Position numbers and translations under genes: made by a program. Below the pieces are notes generated by a model. That model had not been told where the DNA came from, did not search any database, and saw only the letters and a list, made by a program, of their open reading frames with translations. Below are positions 36,484 to 47,324 of a DNA stretch of 64,000 bases, piece after piece (within the stretch, counting starts at the first letter, position 1; each line of letters opens with the position of its first letter). The DNA is taken from assembly GCF_009727055.1 (NCBI RefSeq), contig NC_052354.1, positions 44,778,077-44,842,076 of the forward strand, in the 5' to 3' direction. This stretch comes from Benincasa hispida. Its lineage: Eukaryota; Streptophyta; Magnoliopsida; Cucurbitales; Cucurbitaceae.

Positions 36484-37329
36484 TGGTAGGAATGTATCAG
36501 GCAATAACGGAAAGCAACAGGATCATTTAAGCAACTCTAATTCATTAATTTTGGCAAAAAATATAAAGCATGCTCTTGTAAGAAACAAGTGACATACCTT
36601 TGTAGAAACCTCTTCAAAGCTCAATCTTCAACTGCATCTTCTTCCAAATCTCTTGCAGACCAGCCTCAAAGATCTTCTTCACTATCTTTGGGTGCTCTAG
36701 ATTGAAGTTGTGGGAACTCAAACAAGCTTTGAAATCAAGGGATTATGGAGATTGCTCAAGCACAAACTCTTGTTGCAAAAACACTTTTCTTCACCAACGG
36801 AACTTTAAAATTCTCTGATTTGCATCCCTCAAATTTCACTCCAATCTCTTCAATATAATGGGCAAATTAAACATGCAAGAAAGAGAAATGCATGAGTTTG
36901 CAGCTCATGCCTTGGAGATAATGAAGAAGAGGAAATGGATATTGTGTGAGCATGAATAAGATCGATAAGGAATATCTCCAATATTCCATTTTGCATGGTA
37001 TTTTCCAATTTTTTTCAATTTTTATTCACAATGCAAATTTGATATTTAAAATCCATTTTGATTTTATAACTGAAAATGTTTATTAATTTTATAAAATTAA
37101 TTCATAAAATAATTTTTAAATAAAAAAACTAATTAATTTGAAAATATCAAATATTAAATTAATTTTTACACACATCCATCTTTATATATTTAAATCATAT
37201 TTAAATATCAATTTCCCCTATTCCGTTTAATCTAAAATTAAAACACCATTAATTATATCCATATAATTACTAATTTCCTCTAATCTTAATTTGAACATTC
37301 CAAATTAACTTATCACGTTTACTCTACAG
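36484..37329 (-). mobile_element. Tail of copia 3' LTR, inverted copy
   Basis: Reverse complement of about 19,447-20,264. Includes the LTR end (plus strand GGTAGGAATGTATCAG near 36,485) and the same flank with AAGCTTT. It stops at 37,329 in the middle of the LTR. Confidence 0.85.
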
Positions 37330-37358
37330 ATGGAAACTTAACTGATCAACGCTGGGCA

Positions 37359-37782
37359 TCATGGATCTGGACCGGTCGACGATGGGTATAGCAGATCGGG
37401 GCTCCAAGGCATCGGTCGACAGGGTTTGAGATCGGCTGGACAAGATTCGAGTGGCAGCCACTTGTCACCTTCATCTGCGTGCGTCCGAACCGGGTGGGTA
37501 TCAATTGGTTTGCTGCCGTCTTCATCTGCATGTGGCTGGATCGGGTGGGTAACGACTGGTTCACTGGTCGCCAATTGCTGGGTCTGGTGGCTGGTTTTTA
37601 GGTCTGCGAAGGAGATGGCCAGCGATGGGTAGGGCGGCGACAGCTGGTCTTCACAGAAGTGGGAAAGAAGGGTTTGGAAGTACTTGTCAATGGCTTTTTG
37701 GATAATACTGGTTATATCTCGGTTATTGGTTTGGGATTCTTCTGTTGGATTTTCCTTAATGTGGCCAAAGTTTCATCTCCAT
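37359..37782 (-). pseudogene. gag: Copia gag N-terminus, RE-like, frameshifted
   Basis: Minus-strand ATG at 37,782-37,780 directly follows the primer site and reads MEMKLWPH. After a one-base shift the frame continues ENPTEESQTNNRDITSIIQK, AIDKYFQTLLSHFCEDQLS and a proline/histidine-rich stretch, ending at TGA 37,361-37,359. A short helical start followed by a variable linker suits the N-terminus of RE-like copia gag; assignment rests on position after the primer site rather than on a strong motif. The gag core of this type is on the minus strand at 27,430-27,957, beyond the right arm. Confidence 0.55.
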
Positions 37783-37794
37783 GCTTTGATACCA
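37783..37794 (-). other. Primer-binding site, minus orientation
   Basis: Minus strand TGGTATCAAAGC, one mismatch to the plant initiator Met tRNA site TGGTATCAGAGC. It abuts the LTR end at 37,795. Confidence 0.85.
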
Positions 37795-38011
37795 TGATGA
37801 AAAATAAAGTAGGGAAAAGAAAATAGTACACCAATGATTTATGTGGAAAACCCTAATTAGGTAGAAAAACCACGGGATAAAGGGATTCTTATTAGAAAAT
37901 TGATATAAAGAAATACAACAAACCAACAACTTAAATAGAGAACAAGGAAACCCTAGGGTACAATGAAAAAGACAAAATTGCCTCTAGAGTGCAAAAACTC
38001 TAATTTCAACA
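37795..38011 (-). mobile_element. Short copia LTR, 217 bp (5' LTR)
   Basis: Minus strand from TGTTGAAATTAGAG at 38,011 to TTTTCATCA at 37,795, immediately followed by the primer site. It contains a TCTATTTAAG TATA-like word (minus, near 37,935). The length suits RE-like copia LTRs. No 3' partner LTR is seen in the window. Confidence 0.8.
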
Positions 38012-38101
38012 GTTTAATATCACATCAAATGCAACCTCGATGTGACATGAGCGTGAAAGGGGTTCAAGAATAAGTTTTCTTTTTATAAGGGCTAAAATAA
38101 T

Positions 38102-38127
38102 TTATTTTGGCCTTTTGACCCCATATT
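38102..38127 (-). pseudogene. rps12: Plastid rps12 exon 3 copy
   Basis: On the minus strand these 26 bases encode YGVKRPK and a stop, the C-terminus of ribosomal protein S12 (usually YGVKKPK). Exon 3 of the trans-spliced plastid rps12 is about this long. Bases 38,128-38,178 on the minus strand are the 3' end of its group II intron, with part of domain V (GTATGTACGG) and domain VI. The copy switches to ndhB intron within domain V at about 38,178. Confidence 0.8.
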
Positions 38128-38178
38128 AGGGTGGATCTCGAAAGATATGAAAGATCTCCCTCCAAGCCGTACATACGA

Positions 38179-39051
<873 letters not shown>

Positions 39052-39180
39052 TAAAAGAAAATACTAAATAATAGTACGAATTATCTTATCCCATTCGGAA
39101 GGATATCATCTCATAATTATCTATGACTGTTTCTATCTCTAGCATGACCACTTGATGAAATGGGGAGGGAAGTGGGATAA

Positions 39181-39303
39181 ATGGCCGAGACTACTGGAAG
39201 GATTCCTCTTTGGATAATAGGTACTGTAACTGGTATTCCTGTGATCGGTTTAGTCGATATTTTCTTTTATAGTTCATATTCCAGCTTAGGTTCATCTCTG
39301 TAA
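39181..39303 (+). CDS. psbJ: psbJ copy, frame intact, substituted
   Basis: A 40-codon open frame starting [20 protein letters not shown] and ending SSLGSSL, full length for the photosystem II J subunit, with its single membrane helix. Compared with the usual plastid protein it has changes such as Gly to Asp and Gly to Ser in the helix and the following loop, which would probably impair function. It is separated from psbL by about 130 bases, as in the plastid cluster. It lacks a nuclear promoter or transit peptide, so treat it as a silent copy. Confidence 0.75.
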   Translation: MAETTGRIPLWIIGTVTGIPVIGLVDIFFYSSYSSLGSSL

Positions 39304-39331
39304 TAATCGAACTGAGTTGTAGACATGAAAG

Positions 39332-39492
39332 CGTTTTGCTTTAGCCTCTCTAGGGGTTATTACTTCCTTGGTAGCTCAACACATGTACGCTTTACCTGCT
39401 TATGCGTTCATAGCACAAGACTTTACTATTCAAGTTGTGTTATATACCCATCACCAATACATAGCAGGATTCATTATGACAGGAGCTTTTTG
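39332..39492 (+). pseudogene. psaB: psaB fragment
   Basis: Encodes [20 protein letters not shown], then [25 protein letters not shown], an internal part of the photosystem I core protein PsaB. Only about 50 codons remain, with several substitutions, and the copy then runs into copia LTR sequence at about 39,493. Confidence 0.88.
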
Positions 39493-39494
39493 CT

Positions 39495-39984
39495 CATGGA
39501 TCATGTCTTAAGTGATAACCAAAATGGTCTATAGTATATGGATATAGAAGGGAAACTTTATCCTAGTAATGCTACGGATGCGGCTACTTTGTGGGATGGT
39601 TAAAAGTGTTATGACTTGCCACAGATGGTCTGATCCTAATCATTCGTGTGGGGACATACGAGCGGGGGCGTTCTATACAAAGAATTTGTATAAGATCTGA
39701 CCATGAAGTGTTAATATCTCGTTATATAATGTCGTTCATGACAGAGACTTCACTTCACTAGGATGACAATAGGTAATATGACCTCAATCCTGAGTGAGTT
39801 GGGAACTCCTGGTTTTGAGGGTGGTTCTTTGATTTGCATGGGTGCGAGTGGCTAGGTCGCCGACTCAAACCTACCACTTTGGGGATTCGTCTGATTTGGG
39901 AGCTAGAAACTCAGCTACACAAGATGGAATTCACTCCTTCCCCGAAGCAGGGGTAAGTAGATAGATTGCTCCCTTAAGGGCTCA
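39495..39984 (+). mobile_element. Copia LTR fragment, plus orientation
   Basis: Matches 43,795-44,280 and the reverse complement of about 9,360-9,880. It begins near GGATCATGTCTTAAGTG at the end of the psaB copy and stops at CTTAAGGGCT (39,984), where reversed pol sequence of the same family starts. Truncated at both ends. Confidence 0.8.
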
Positions 39985-42551
39985 TCTACAGCTAAAGCAT
40001 AGGGAATCCGTCTCATCTTCTCAATCTCTTAAGGTGTCTTAGGACATTGATCCTTAAACAACACGATTCCATGTCTGAAGGGTAACAAACCCCTCTTGGA
40101 ATCCTGCATCCTGTACCTGATCAACATTTGATCGATGTACAATGCCTGATACAAGGCTAACCTCTTGTTCTTACGATCCTAAATGATCTGGATCCCTAGA
40201 AGTACTATGCCTCACCCAAATCTTTCATGTGGAACTGGGCAGCTAGCCGTTTCTTAATGTCAGTCAGATACCCTACATCATTCCCGATGAGTAGGATATC
40301 ATCCACATACAGTACAAGGAAAGCTACTGAGCTGTTGATGATCTTCTTGTAAACACAAGGCTCATCAACATTCTGATCAAAGCTAAATGACTTGATTGTA
40401 GTGTCAAATCTAATGTTCCATGATCAAGACGCATGTTTCAGCCCATAAATGGACCTATTAAGCTTGCAAACTTTTTGCTAACTATGAACCCCTCTGGTTG
40501 AGTCATATAAATGGTCTCCTTAAGATTACTATTAAGAAAGGCAGTTTTGACGTCCATTTGCCATACTTCATAATCATAAAATGTGGCTATAGACAAGACT
40601 ATCCTGATAGACTTGAACATGACAACAGGTGAGAAAGTTTCCTTATAATCAACTCCCTCGACCTAGGTATAACCCTTTGCCACGAGTCGAGCCTGAAAGG
40701 TTTGCACCTTTCCATCTACACCCCTCTTTCACTTATAGATCCACTTACACTCAATAGGTCTTACCCCATCAGGCAGATCAATAAGCTCCTAGATTTTATT
40801 GAAGTACATAGACTCCATTTCTTGGTTCATGGCCTTAACCCATTCATCATTGTCAACATCTTCCATTGCTCTCTTAAAAGACAATGGATCCTTGATTCCA
40901 TCATTAAAAAAGACATTTTGGACTTTAGTTAAACCCATGTAATCATCTGGTGGGTTCATAACCCTCCTACTATGTTGAGGCAGTCTCAACTCTTGAGCTG
41001 GTTGACTAGATGTACCAACCTCAACAACTCTTGTTGATCTGTCGGCCTGTTCAACAACTCTTGTTAAACCTTCAGCAGTCTCAGTCTCACTTGAAATCTT
41101 ACACAAAACAAGCTTACTCCATGGCTTATGATCCCGGATGTGGTCTTCTTCCAAAAAGATAGCATTTTTAGAAACAATCACTTTGTTCTCACTCGGATCA
41201 TAGAAGTATCCACCTCTCGTTTCCTTGGGGTAGCCTACAAAGAGGAAAACCTTCGAACGCGGTTCCAACTTCTTTGGGTTAGTCACAATCACATCTGCCG
41301 GATAGCTCCAAATCCTGAAGTGGCATAAACTACCCTTACGGTCTCTCCACAACTCAAAAGGTGTCTCAAAAACACTTTTCGAGGGAATGTTGTTTAGAAT
41401 GTAGCATGCAGTCTCCACTGCAAAACTCCAAAACGAGTTTGGAAGATGAGCATAACTCATCATAGACCAAACCATGTCCGACAAGGTTATGTTTCTCTTT
41501 TCTAATACACCATTTTGCTGAGGTGTACCTAGGGCCGAGAGTTGGGATGCAATCTCATGTTCTATCATATAGTTCTGGAATTTGAGGTCCATATTCTCTC
41601 CACCACGATCAGATCTTAGTATTTTTATCTTCTTACCTAATAAGTTTTCAACTTCAGCATTATACTCCTTGAACTTGTCAAAGGCTTTAGACTTACGCTG
41701 CATTAGGTAGAGATACTCGTATCTTGAATAATCATCTATGAAAGAGATGAAATATTCATACCCACCTCAAGCTCTAACACTCATCGGACCACAAAGGTCA
41801 GAATGTACAAGCTCCAAGGCTTCCTTGGCTCTGTAACCTTTTCCAGTAAAAGGTCGTTTGGTCATCTTGCCTTCAAGGCATGATTCACATACCGGCAAGG
41901 AGTTTTCTTCTAAACTCTTTAAAAGTCCACTTTTCACCAACTTTTCAATCCTATTGAGGTTGATGTGACCTAACCTTAGATGCTAAAGATGGGCGTTTTC
42001 CTTAGGAGAAACCTTTGGACTTTTAGATGTTGTTGTTGTATTGAACATTTCAGTATTAAAAAAGGTTTTTATGACTAAAACCTTAGTACATATAAGTTAC
42101 TTTCTATTGAACCAAAACCAATCTCCAGTCCATTCTTGAAAATAAACACTTTATTCTTAGAAAAGGATACGGTATACCCTTGTTCAATGAGACAAGAAAC
42201 CGAGATTAAGTTCCTCTTGATATAAGGAACTACAAAAACATTATCTAGTAATAGATAACGTTTCTTGTCAACAAATAACTTCAGCCTGCCTACAGCAACA
42301 GCTAAAACAACCTCACCAGTACTGACTCTTAGATTCATCTCTCCCTGTGGCAATGTTTGCCAGGAAATGAATCCTTGGTAAGAGGAACTGACATGGTTGG
42401 TAGCACCCGAATCAAAGATCCAGGCAGAATCATCATTCTCTACCAAACATGTCTCCAAGACCAATATATCATATTTACTGTCTTTCCTCCTCTTTTGGAG
42501 AGTAGTGGGATCAGTGTCAGAACAACTGACACTACTGGTTTTGTCATCCAC
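39985..42551 (-). pseudogene. pol: Copia pol: protease, integrase, reverse transcriptase
   Basis: Minus strand. Protease: DSGATNHVS with catalytic Asp codon at 42,411-42,413. Gag-pre-integrase and zinc finger: HLRLGHINLNRIEKL and VCESCLEGK (about 41,985-41,880). Integrase acidic residues: HSDL at 41,797-41,799, SDRGGE at 41,608-41,610, Glu of VLEKRN at 41,500-41,502. Reverse transcriptase starts near 40,890; KTAFLN is near 40,543 and YVDD at 40,298-40,309. The longest open stretch is 304 codons (40,789-41,703). Breaks include stops near 42,073, 41,770 and about 40,780, plus frame shifts in the reverse transcriptase. The copy ends in the reverse transcriptase at about 39,987; RNase H and 3' LTR are absent. 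It is the best preserved pol in the window. Confidence 0.92.
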
Positions 42552-42593
42552 CCCTTTGTGCTCGAAAAGTAAGAACTAACGTTGAAACAAATC

Positions 42594-42813
42594 TTACAAC
42601 GAGTCTATGATCTTGCGTGCAATGATCATGTTCTCAACCCGTTTGGCTAAAACATCAGATGTGTTAGCCAAAATGTGAAGTCTAGCCAATGAATTAGCCT
42701 TCATCCACACCTCATATACATTGCGAACACTTCGCGGTGCATCAAGGGTTGGGACTTGAGGATATTCCTCAACCATGACAAAATCGAGGTCATTTGCCAC
42801 GAAATACGTTTTA
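42594..42813 (-). pseudogene. gag: Copia gag, N-terminal fragment with stop
   Basis: Minus frame reads KTYFVANDLDFVMVEEYPQV, SVRNVYEVWMKANSLARLHI and DVLAKRVENMIIARKIIDSL, then TAA. It is the same fragment as 8,016-8,273, with the same Gln-to-stop change. The rest of gag and the zinc knuckle are missing: about 40 bases further on, the protease frame begins, so an internal deletion of several hundred bases is inferred. Its start is hidden by the gap at 42,814. Confidence 0.85.
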
Positions 42814-43112
42814 NNNNNNNNNNNNNNNNNNNNNNNNNNNNNNNNNNNNNNNNNNNNNNNNNNNNNNNNNNNNNNNNNNNNNNNNNNNNNNNNNNNNNNN
42901 NNNNNNNNNNNNNNNNNNNNNNNNNNNNNNNNNNNNNNNNNNNNNNNNNNNNNNNNNNNNNNNNNNNNNNNNNNNNNNNNNNNNNNNNNNNNNNNNNNNN
43001 NNNNNNNNNNNNNNNNNNNNNNNNNNNNNNNNNNNNNNNNNNNNNNNNNNNNNNNNNNNNNNNNNNNNNNNNNNNNNNNNNNNNNNNNNNNNNNNNNNNN
43101 NNNNNNNNNNNN
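42814..43112. other. Assembly gap of 299 N
   Basis: Between copia gag and its leader. It probably holds the gag start and the splice-acceptor-like sequence seen in other copies. Confidence 0.99.
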
Positions 43113-43712
43113 CCTACCCATTTATGGATTTCACCTTAATCTTGACAAATTACACAAAACCCATCCGAAGGGGAACACTCCCAGGGCACCATGAGGGAGT
43201 ACTGAATGATCTCACGGTGTGATCCAATGACAAAGACCATAGGACGTGTTAACACATACCTTTCACCCATTTACTATAAACACTATCTCCGTCCACCTTG
43301 ATATTGACTCATGCAAACATCATCCGAAGGGGGATGCTCCTAAGACACTATGAGGCCAAGCATGAATCTCATGGTGTGAACATACAAGGAGAAACGTGAG
43401 TGGAATCATGGACATATCAGATACATCTCTTCCTCCCACTGAGTATTTTATAACCTAGGGTTTAGTTTACTTAGCAAAAACACGACTAAGGATTTTAACT
43501 AAGTGACTTTTAGGTTTTCCAAGAGTAACTTTTATCTTAGATTGTTAAAACAACTTTTGATCATCATAGATTAAACTCTTTAATGGAGTCTTTGACCAAT
43601 TATCGCATGCTTGTAGAAAATCTATCTAATTCACCTTTTCAGGTAGGTTCCCAAGTAGGGATGTTTTGTTTTCGTCAACTTACGAACCCCAACCTAGACA
43701 GAACCCGCCTTC
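43113..43712 (-). mobile_element. Copia leader, minus orientation
   Basis: Upstream of the gag fragment. It matches the reverse complement of about 57,945-58,500, including both copies of the GGCACC-CTGGGAGTGTCC element (near 43,170-43,195 and 43,328-43,352). It ends near 43,712 at a junction with a plus-oriented LTR. Confidence 0.75.
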
Positions 43713-44406
43713 ATCCAACCTAGACAAACCAATAAACTTAATATCTCTGGTTGTCTTTATGTAACTTAAGCATGTATGTAGGGACATACAAGTGGATCAT
43801 GTCTTAAGTGACAACCAAAATAGTCTGTAGTATGTGGATATAGGAGGGAAACTTTATCCTGGTAACACTACGAACGTGGCCCGCTTTGTGGAATTGTTAC
43901 AATTGTTGTGACTTGTCACAAATGGTTTGATCCTGATCATTCATGTAGTGGACATGCGAGCGGGGGCGTCCTATACAAAGAGTTTGTATAAGACCTAACC
44001 TTGAAGTGTTAACGTCTCGTCATATAACTCTGCTCATGATTGAGATTTCACTTCACTAGGATGACCATAAGTAACATGACCTCAATCCTGAGTGAGTTGA
44101 GAACTCCTGCCATTGAGAGTAGTCCTTTGATTTGCATGGGTGCGAATGGCCAGAGTGTCGACTCAAACCTACCACTTTGGGGATTCGTCTAATTTGGGAG
44201 TTGGGAACTCAGCTTCACAAGATGGAGTTTTTTAGTTTCCCAATAGCAGGGTAAATAGATAGATTGCTCTCTTAAGGGTTGATCCCAGGGCTTAAACGAT
44301 GTGGCACCATGCACCTTCTCATGGCCCGAGAGGTGTTCACGTATAGTACGACTATGTTGTATTGTTCATTAAAGGGATCAGTGGTACTTAAGGAGGAAGA
44401 TGTAAC
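43713..44406 (+). mobile_element. Copia LTR, first segment of an interrupted LTR
   Basis: Matches the complete LTR at 8,274-10,061 (reversed) from shortly after its start. It is interrupted at 44,406 by a solo LTR, continues for 19 bases at 47,306-47,324, is interrupted again by a gypsy element, and resumes at 55,467-56,729. The three segments join into one LTR that leads into the primer site at 56,732. Confidence 0.82.
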
Positions 44407-44777
44407 TGTCACACTCTGTCCCAGACCACCCTATTAGCGTAGGAAAGGGCGTGACTAGAGCAGTTATCAACCCTATGGCTGACACTTACTGCCTACTAAC
44501 TGTTGCGGAATAACTCTGATACCAATATATAAACTTCAATACAACATTAATATCTTTAGGCCAAAATTTATTAAGTTAGAAGTATAACATATTTAGAGTC
44601 ATTACAACACTAGATTCACAAGTCCCAAAACCACAAAGCCTAGTCCCTATATTGAACAACAGTAACATGCGTACAATATTAACAGTAATCACCAAACAGA
44701 CGGGTTACAAATCTCGTTATCCTTTAGTGGCAAAGCAGATGGCATAGATATCTTTAGAGAAATTTAACCGCATACCT

Positions 44778-44807
<30 letters not shown>
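44778..44807. repeat. Run of 30 G inside solo LTR
   Basis: Thirty consecutive G, followed by AGGAGGGTGGGGG. In LTR orientation this is a C-tract before AGGTATG. The sister LTR has a mixed CCCCTCCCCCCACTCCCCC tract before AGGTAG at 54,274-54,296, so a short C-rich tract appears to have expanded, or been misread, into a homopolymer. Confidence 0.9.
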
Positions 44808-44808
<1 letters not shown>

Positions 44809-45162
44809 GGAGGGTGGGGGTAAGAAAACATTTGAAAACGGGGTGAGCTTGCGCCTAGTGAGTGACTTAAGAAAGGTAATTGATTCTCATGCAAAAATCT
44901 CAATAAAGAGTTCAACTGAAATATAAGCTTCTACAGTACTTGTACTGCAGTATAAATAATTTCCAAGTATGAAACAGATAAAGCTATTTTAATCATAAAA
45001 TAGTAAAACTGTTTCTCAATCGAGAATAACCTTACTGTGGATAAAACAATCCCAACACCAACTGCTAGTCAAGAGAGAACCCTTTTGCTCAATCTCTGAC
45101 TCTAACTACCTATGTACACATGGCCATACTAAGTACCATCATACCTTAGGTACTTCTGTACA

Positions 45163-45258
45163 GATACCTTCTCAAACGTCCTTCAGTACCAATAGATACC
45201 TTCTCAAATGTCCTTCAGTATTTAGTTGGGCGGATACCTTCTCAAATGTCCTTCGGTA
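45163..45258. repeat. Three spaced 26-bp repeats
   Basis: GATACCTTCTCAAACGTCC-type units at 45,163-45,188, 45,195-45,220 and 45,233-45,258, each ending TTC(A/G)GTA, with spacers of 6 and 12 bases. In LTR orientation they lie downstream of the TATA-like box. Confidence 0.85.
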
Positions 45259-47324
45259 TCGCGTTTTAAGTAAAACTAGTCATAAAGGAATTTCTCTCTT
45301 TAAAGCTTGTAAAGTATAACACATATAAAAACATAGCTTTAAAGGTACTAACGCATGCTGAGTATATTTAACAATATAAATTGCTTTTCAAAAATTTCTC
45401 ACACATGCATGCATTTAAAACATAACTCATGGTTTGTTCGGAATTCTTTGTAAAACTAGCTGGCATGCGAATAATCTTCTTTAAAACATGCTTTCTATAA
45501 CACGTTGTAATCAAACATTTTAAGCAAATGTTTTAGTGAAAAAGTTTTAGCCACTCACCTTGATTGCTTAGGAGCTTTTCACTCTAGTAGCCCCCTTTTA
45601 TACCTCGGGCTCCCTTTTCACCCCTAAAATTTAGGTTCAACTTAAAGCTCAAATTACTCATAGTTCTAAATCTTATTTTGAGATGCTTCCTTCTACAAAA
45701 ATATTCTAAAATGTCTCAGGAAGCGTACCCTAAAATTTGAGCTTAGAAATCCTCGTGGTTTGGCCGGAATCACAGAATCTTCAAGACTGGCCTAAACTGA
45801 TCCGACAGCCTAACCCTTCTGTCTTCTTCTCAGTTTCCAGCCCGATCCTTTCGAACGGCAGCCCTACCCTTATTACTAGACTTTCAAAGCTTTCAGGTGG
45901 CTTTAAAATCACTCCAAACGCACGAGTAAATTGGGAGAACTCCTTGTGCCAAGTTGATGCGTCCTCTTCAGACCTCACTGTTCAATGCGTCCTCTATAAC
46001 TAACGCATAGATTTGGCTCCAACGCAAGGTTTGCTCCACTCTCCTAGGCTTTTTACAGTATTTCTGAATTGTGATCTAAAAATGAAGTCTCATGGCTCTA
46101 TTTATAGGCATCCAAATCTTCTCTAGAGTTGACACCACCTACTTGGCTGCATGGCCAAATGTCTCCTTCTCACCTCATCAACGCAATGTTGTGATCATCG
46201 CCAAGCTAAGTTGTATTAACTCGCCATGTTGCCAATGCATGAAGCCTCCAATCTGATGCCACCCACCTCAAATTCTTAAGGCCTTAAGGCTTTCCTCCCA
46301 AAAGAACACAATGGTTTTGTGACGCTTTCTATGTGACATCCACCCTTTCGTATGCGTCCAACTCTTGGATGCTCAATGCTAGTCCATAAACAATGCATAA
46401 GCCTCCTACTCAACCGCATAGGCAAGCCAATTCACTATCATTACAATTCAACCTTAGCCATCGCAAGGAGCTAACCATTACCAAACACATAGGGTGACTT
46501 GTCCATCCCGCGCATGCTCACTCGCGATGGCTTGCTTGGCATGGGCATATAGTGTTTGGCCACTAACTCATAGGCGCGCGTGCATGGCTGGCTACTCGAT
46601 GCATGGCGTGTGGCCAATTCGACGCCATGGGGGCATGCTTTGGCCACATGGCGGCTTGCGCGTGGCGCCTTGATGCTTGGGCGGATGCTTAGGCCGCTAT
46701 GGGCCATGCTACATCGCTGCATGGGCGTGCGGTTGTGCTAGCCATCGCTCGCTCGCTCAGTTTGCATGGGCGTCATGGCATGGGCTGCGCTTGGCTACAT
46801 GGCAGGGCACTCAACACACGGCATGGGTGCTCGACATGGAGTTTCTCGACGCAGTGAGCGTTGGACCATTTGAATAGTGCACTCAACGCAGGGCGTATCC
46901 CACTTTGATCGCATTGGCAGGGCCGTCCAAAGCCGGATGGCTGGTCGCATGCTTCGGCATGGTGTTGGCGAGGCTGCTCGATTGCCTTGGCTACCTTTCC
47001 ATGCATCCTCGCCTACTCGTGCTGCCTTTCCAATGCATCATCATCTTTTTTCCTTCTTCCACCGCATGCCCTTCACCAACCCACTCTTCCAACGTATCAA
47101 CACACAAAAATTTCTAATACTTAGCCAAATTTCGCAAATTTTTCTCAAAGTTAAACATTCAAATTTCCTCTTTTCTTCAAATCTCCACTTTTTCCTCTAC
47201 ACATTGCACACTAGTTTACCACATCAAACCTACTTACATCACACTAGTTCTTAAGTAGGGAAGCATTACTCAATAGAGAAATTAGGATTTGGGGTCCACA
47301 GTAACATAAGGGTAAATTAGCCTG

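Larger units (their letters stand above)
28558..37329 (-). repeat. Right arm of the giant inverted repeat
   Basis: Reverse complement of 19,447-27,957, with frequent single-base insertions, deletions and substitutions, by eye near nine in ten identical. It carries copies of the gag, the CGATCG LTR, the MITE, and the tail of the copia 3' LTR. The outer edge at 37,329 is an abrupt switch from LTR sequence to minus-strand gag sequence of another copia. Frames inside it (for example 30,203-30,403, 31,928-32,209, 35,264-35,497) are not matched by equivalent frames in the left arm. Confidence 0.92.
44407..47300 (-). mobile_element. Solo LTR, gypsy type, 2,894 bp
   Basis: Bounded by GTAAC on both sides (44,402-44,406 and 47,301-47,305). 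On the minus strand it begins TGTGGACCCC and ends GAGTGTGACA. A TATA-like CCTATAAATAG lies on the minus strand near 46,100-46,110, giving the orientation. A GC-rich stretch with repeated GCATGG/GCGTG words (46,500-47,040) lies upstream of it. No pol or gag is present. It is the same family as 51,978-54,570: same end type, GC-rich region at the same place, and the same C-rich tract. Frames across the GC-rich stretch are compositional. Confidence 0.88.

Noticed and set aside
42594..43222. Frames spanning 42,814-43,112
   Set aside because: Gap sequence again; only the real gag residues at 42,594-42,813 were kept.
46471..47254. Several long frames on both strands in a GC-rich stretch
   Set aside because: They lie in the upstream part of a solo LTR made of GCATGG/GCGTG words; frames on both strands result from GC content, and no domain is seen.
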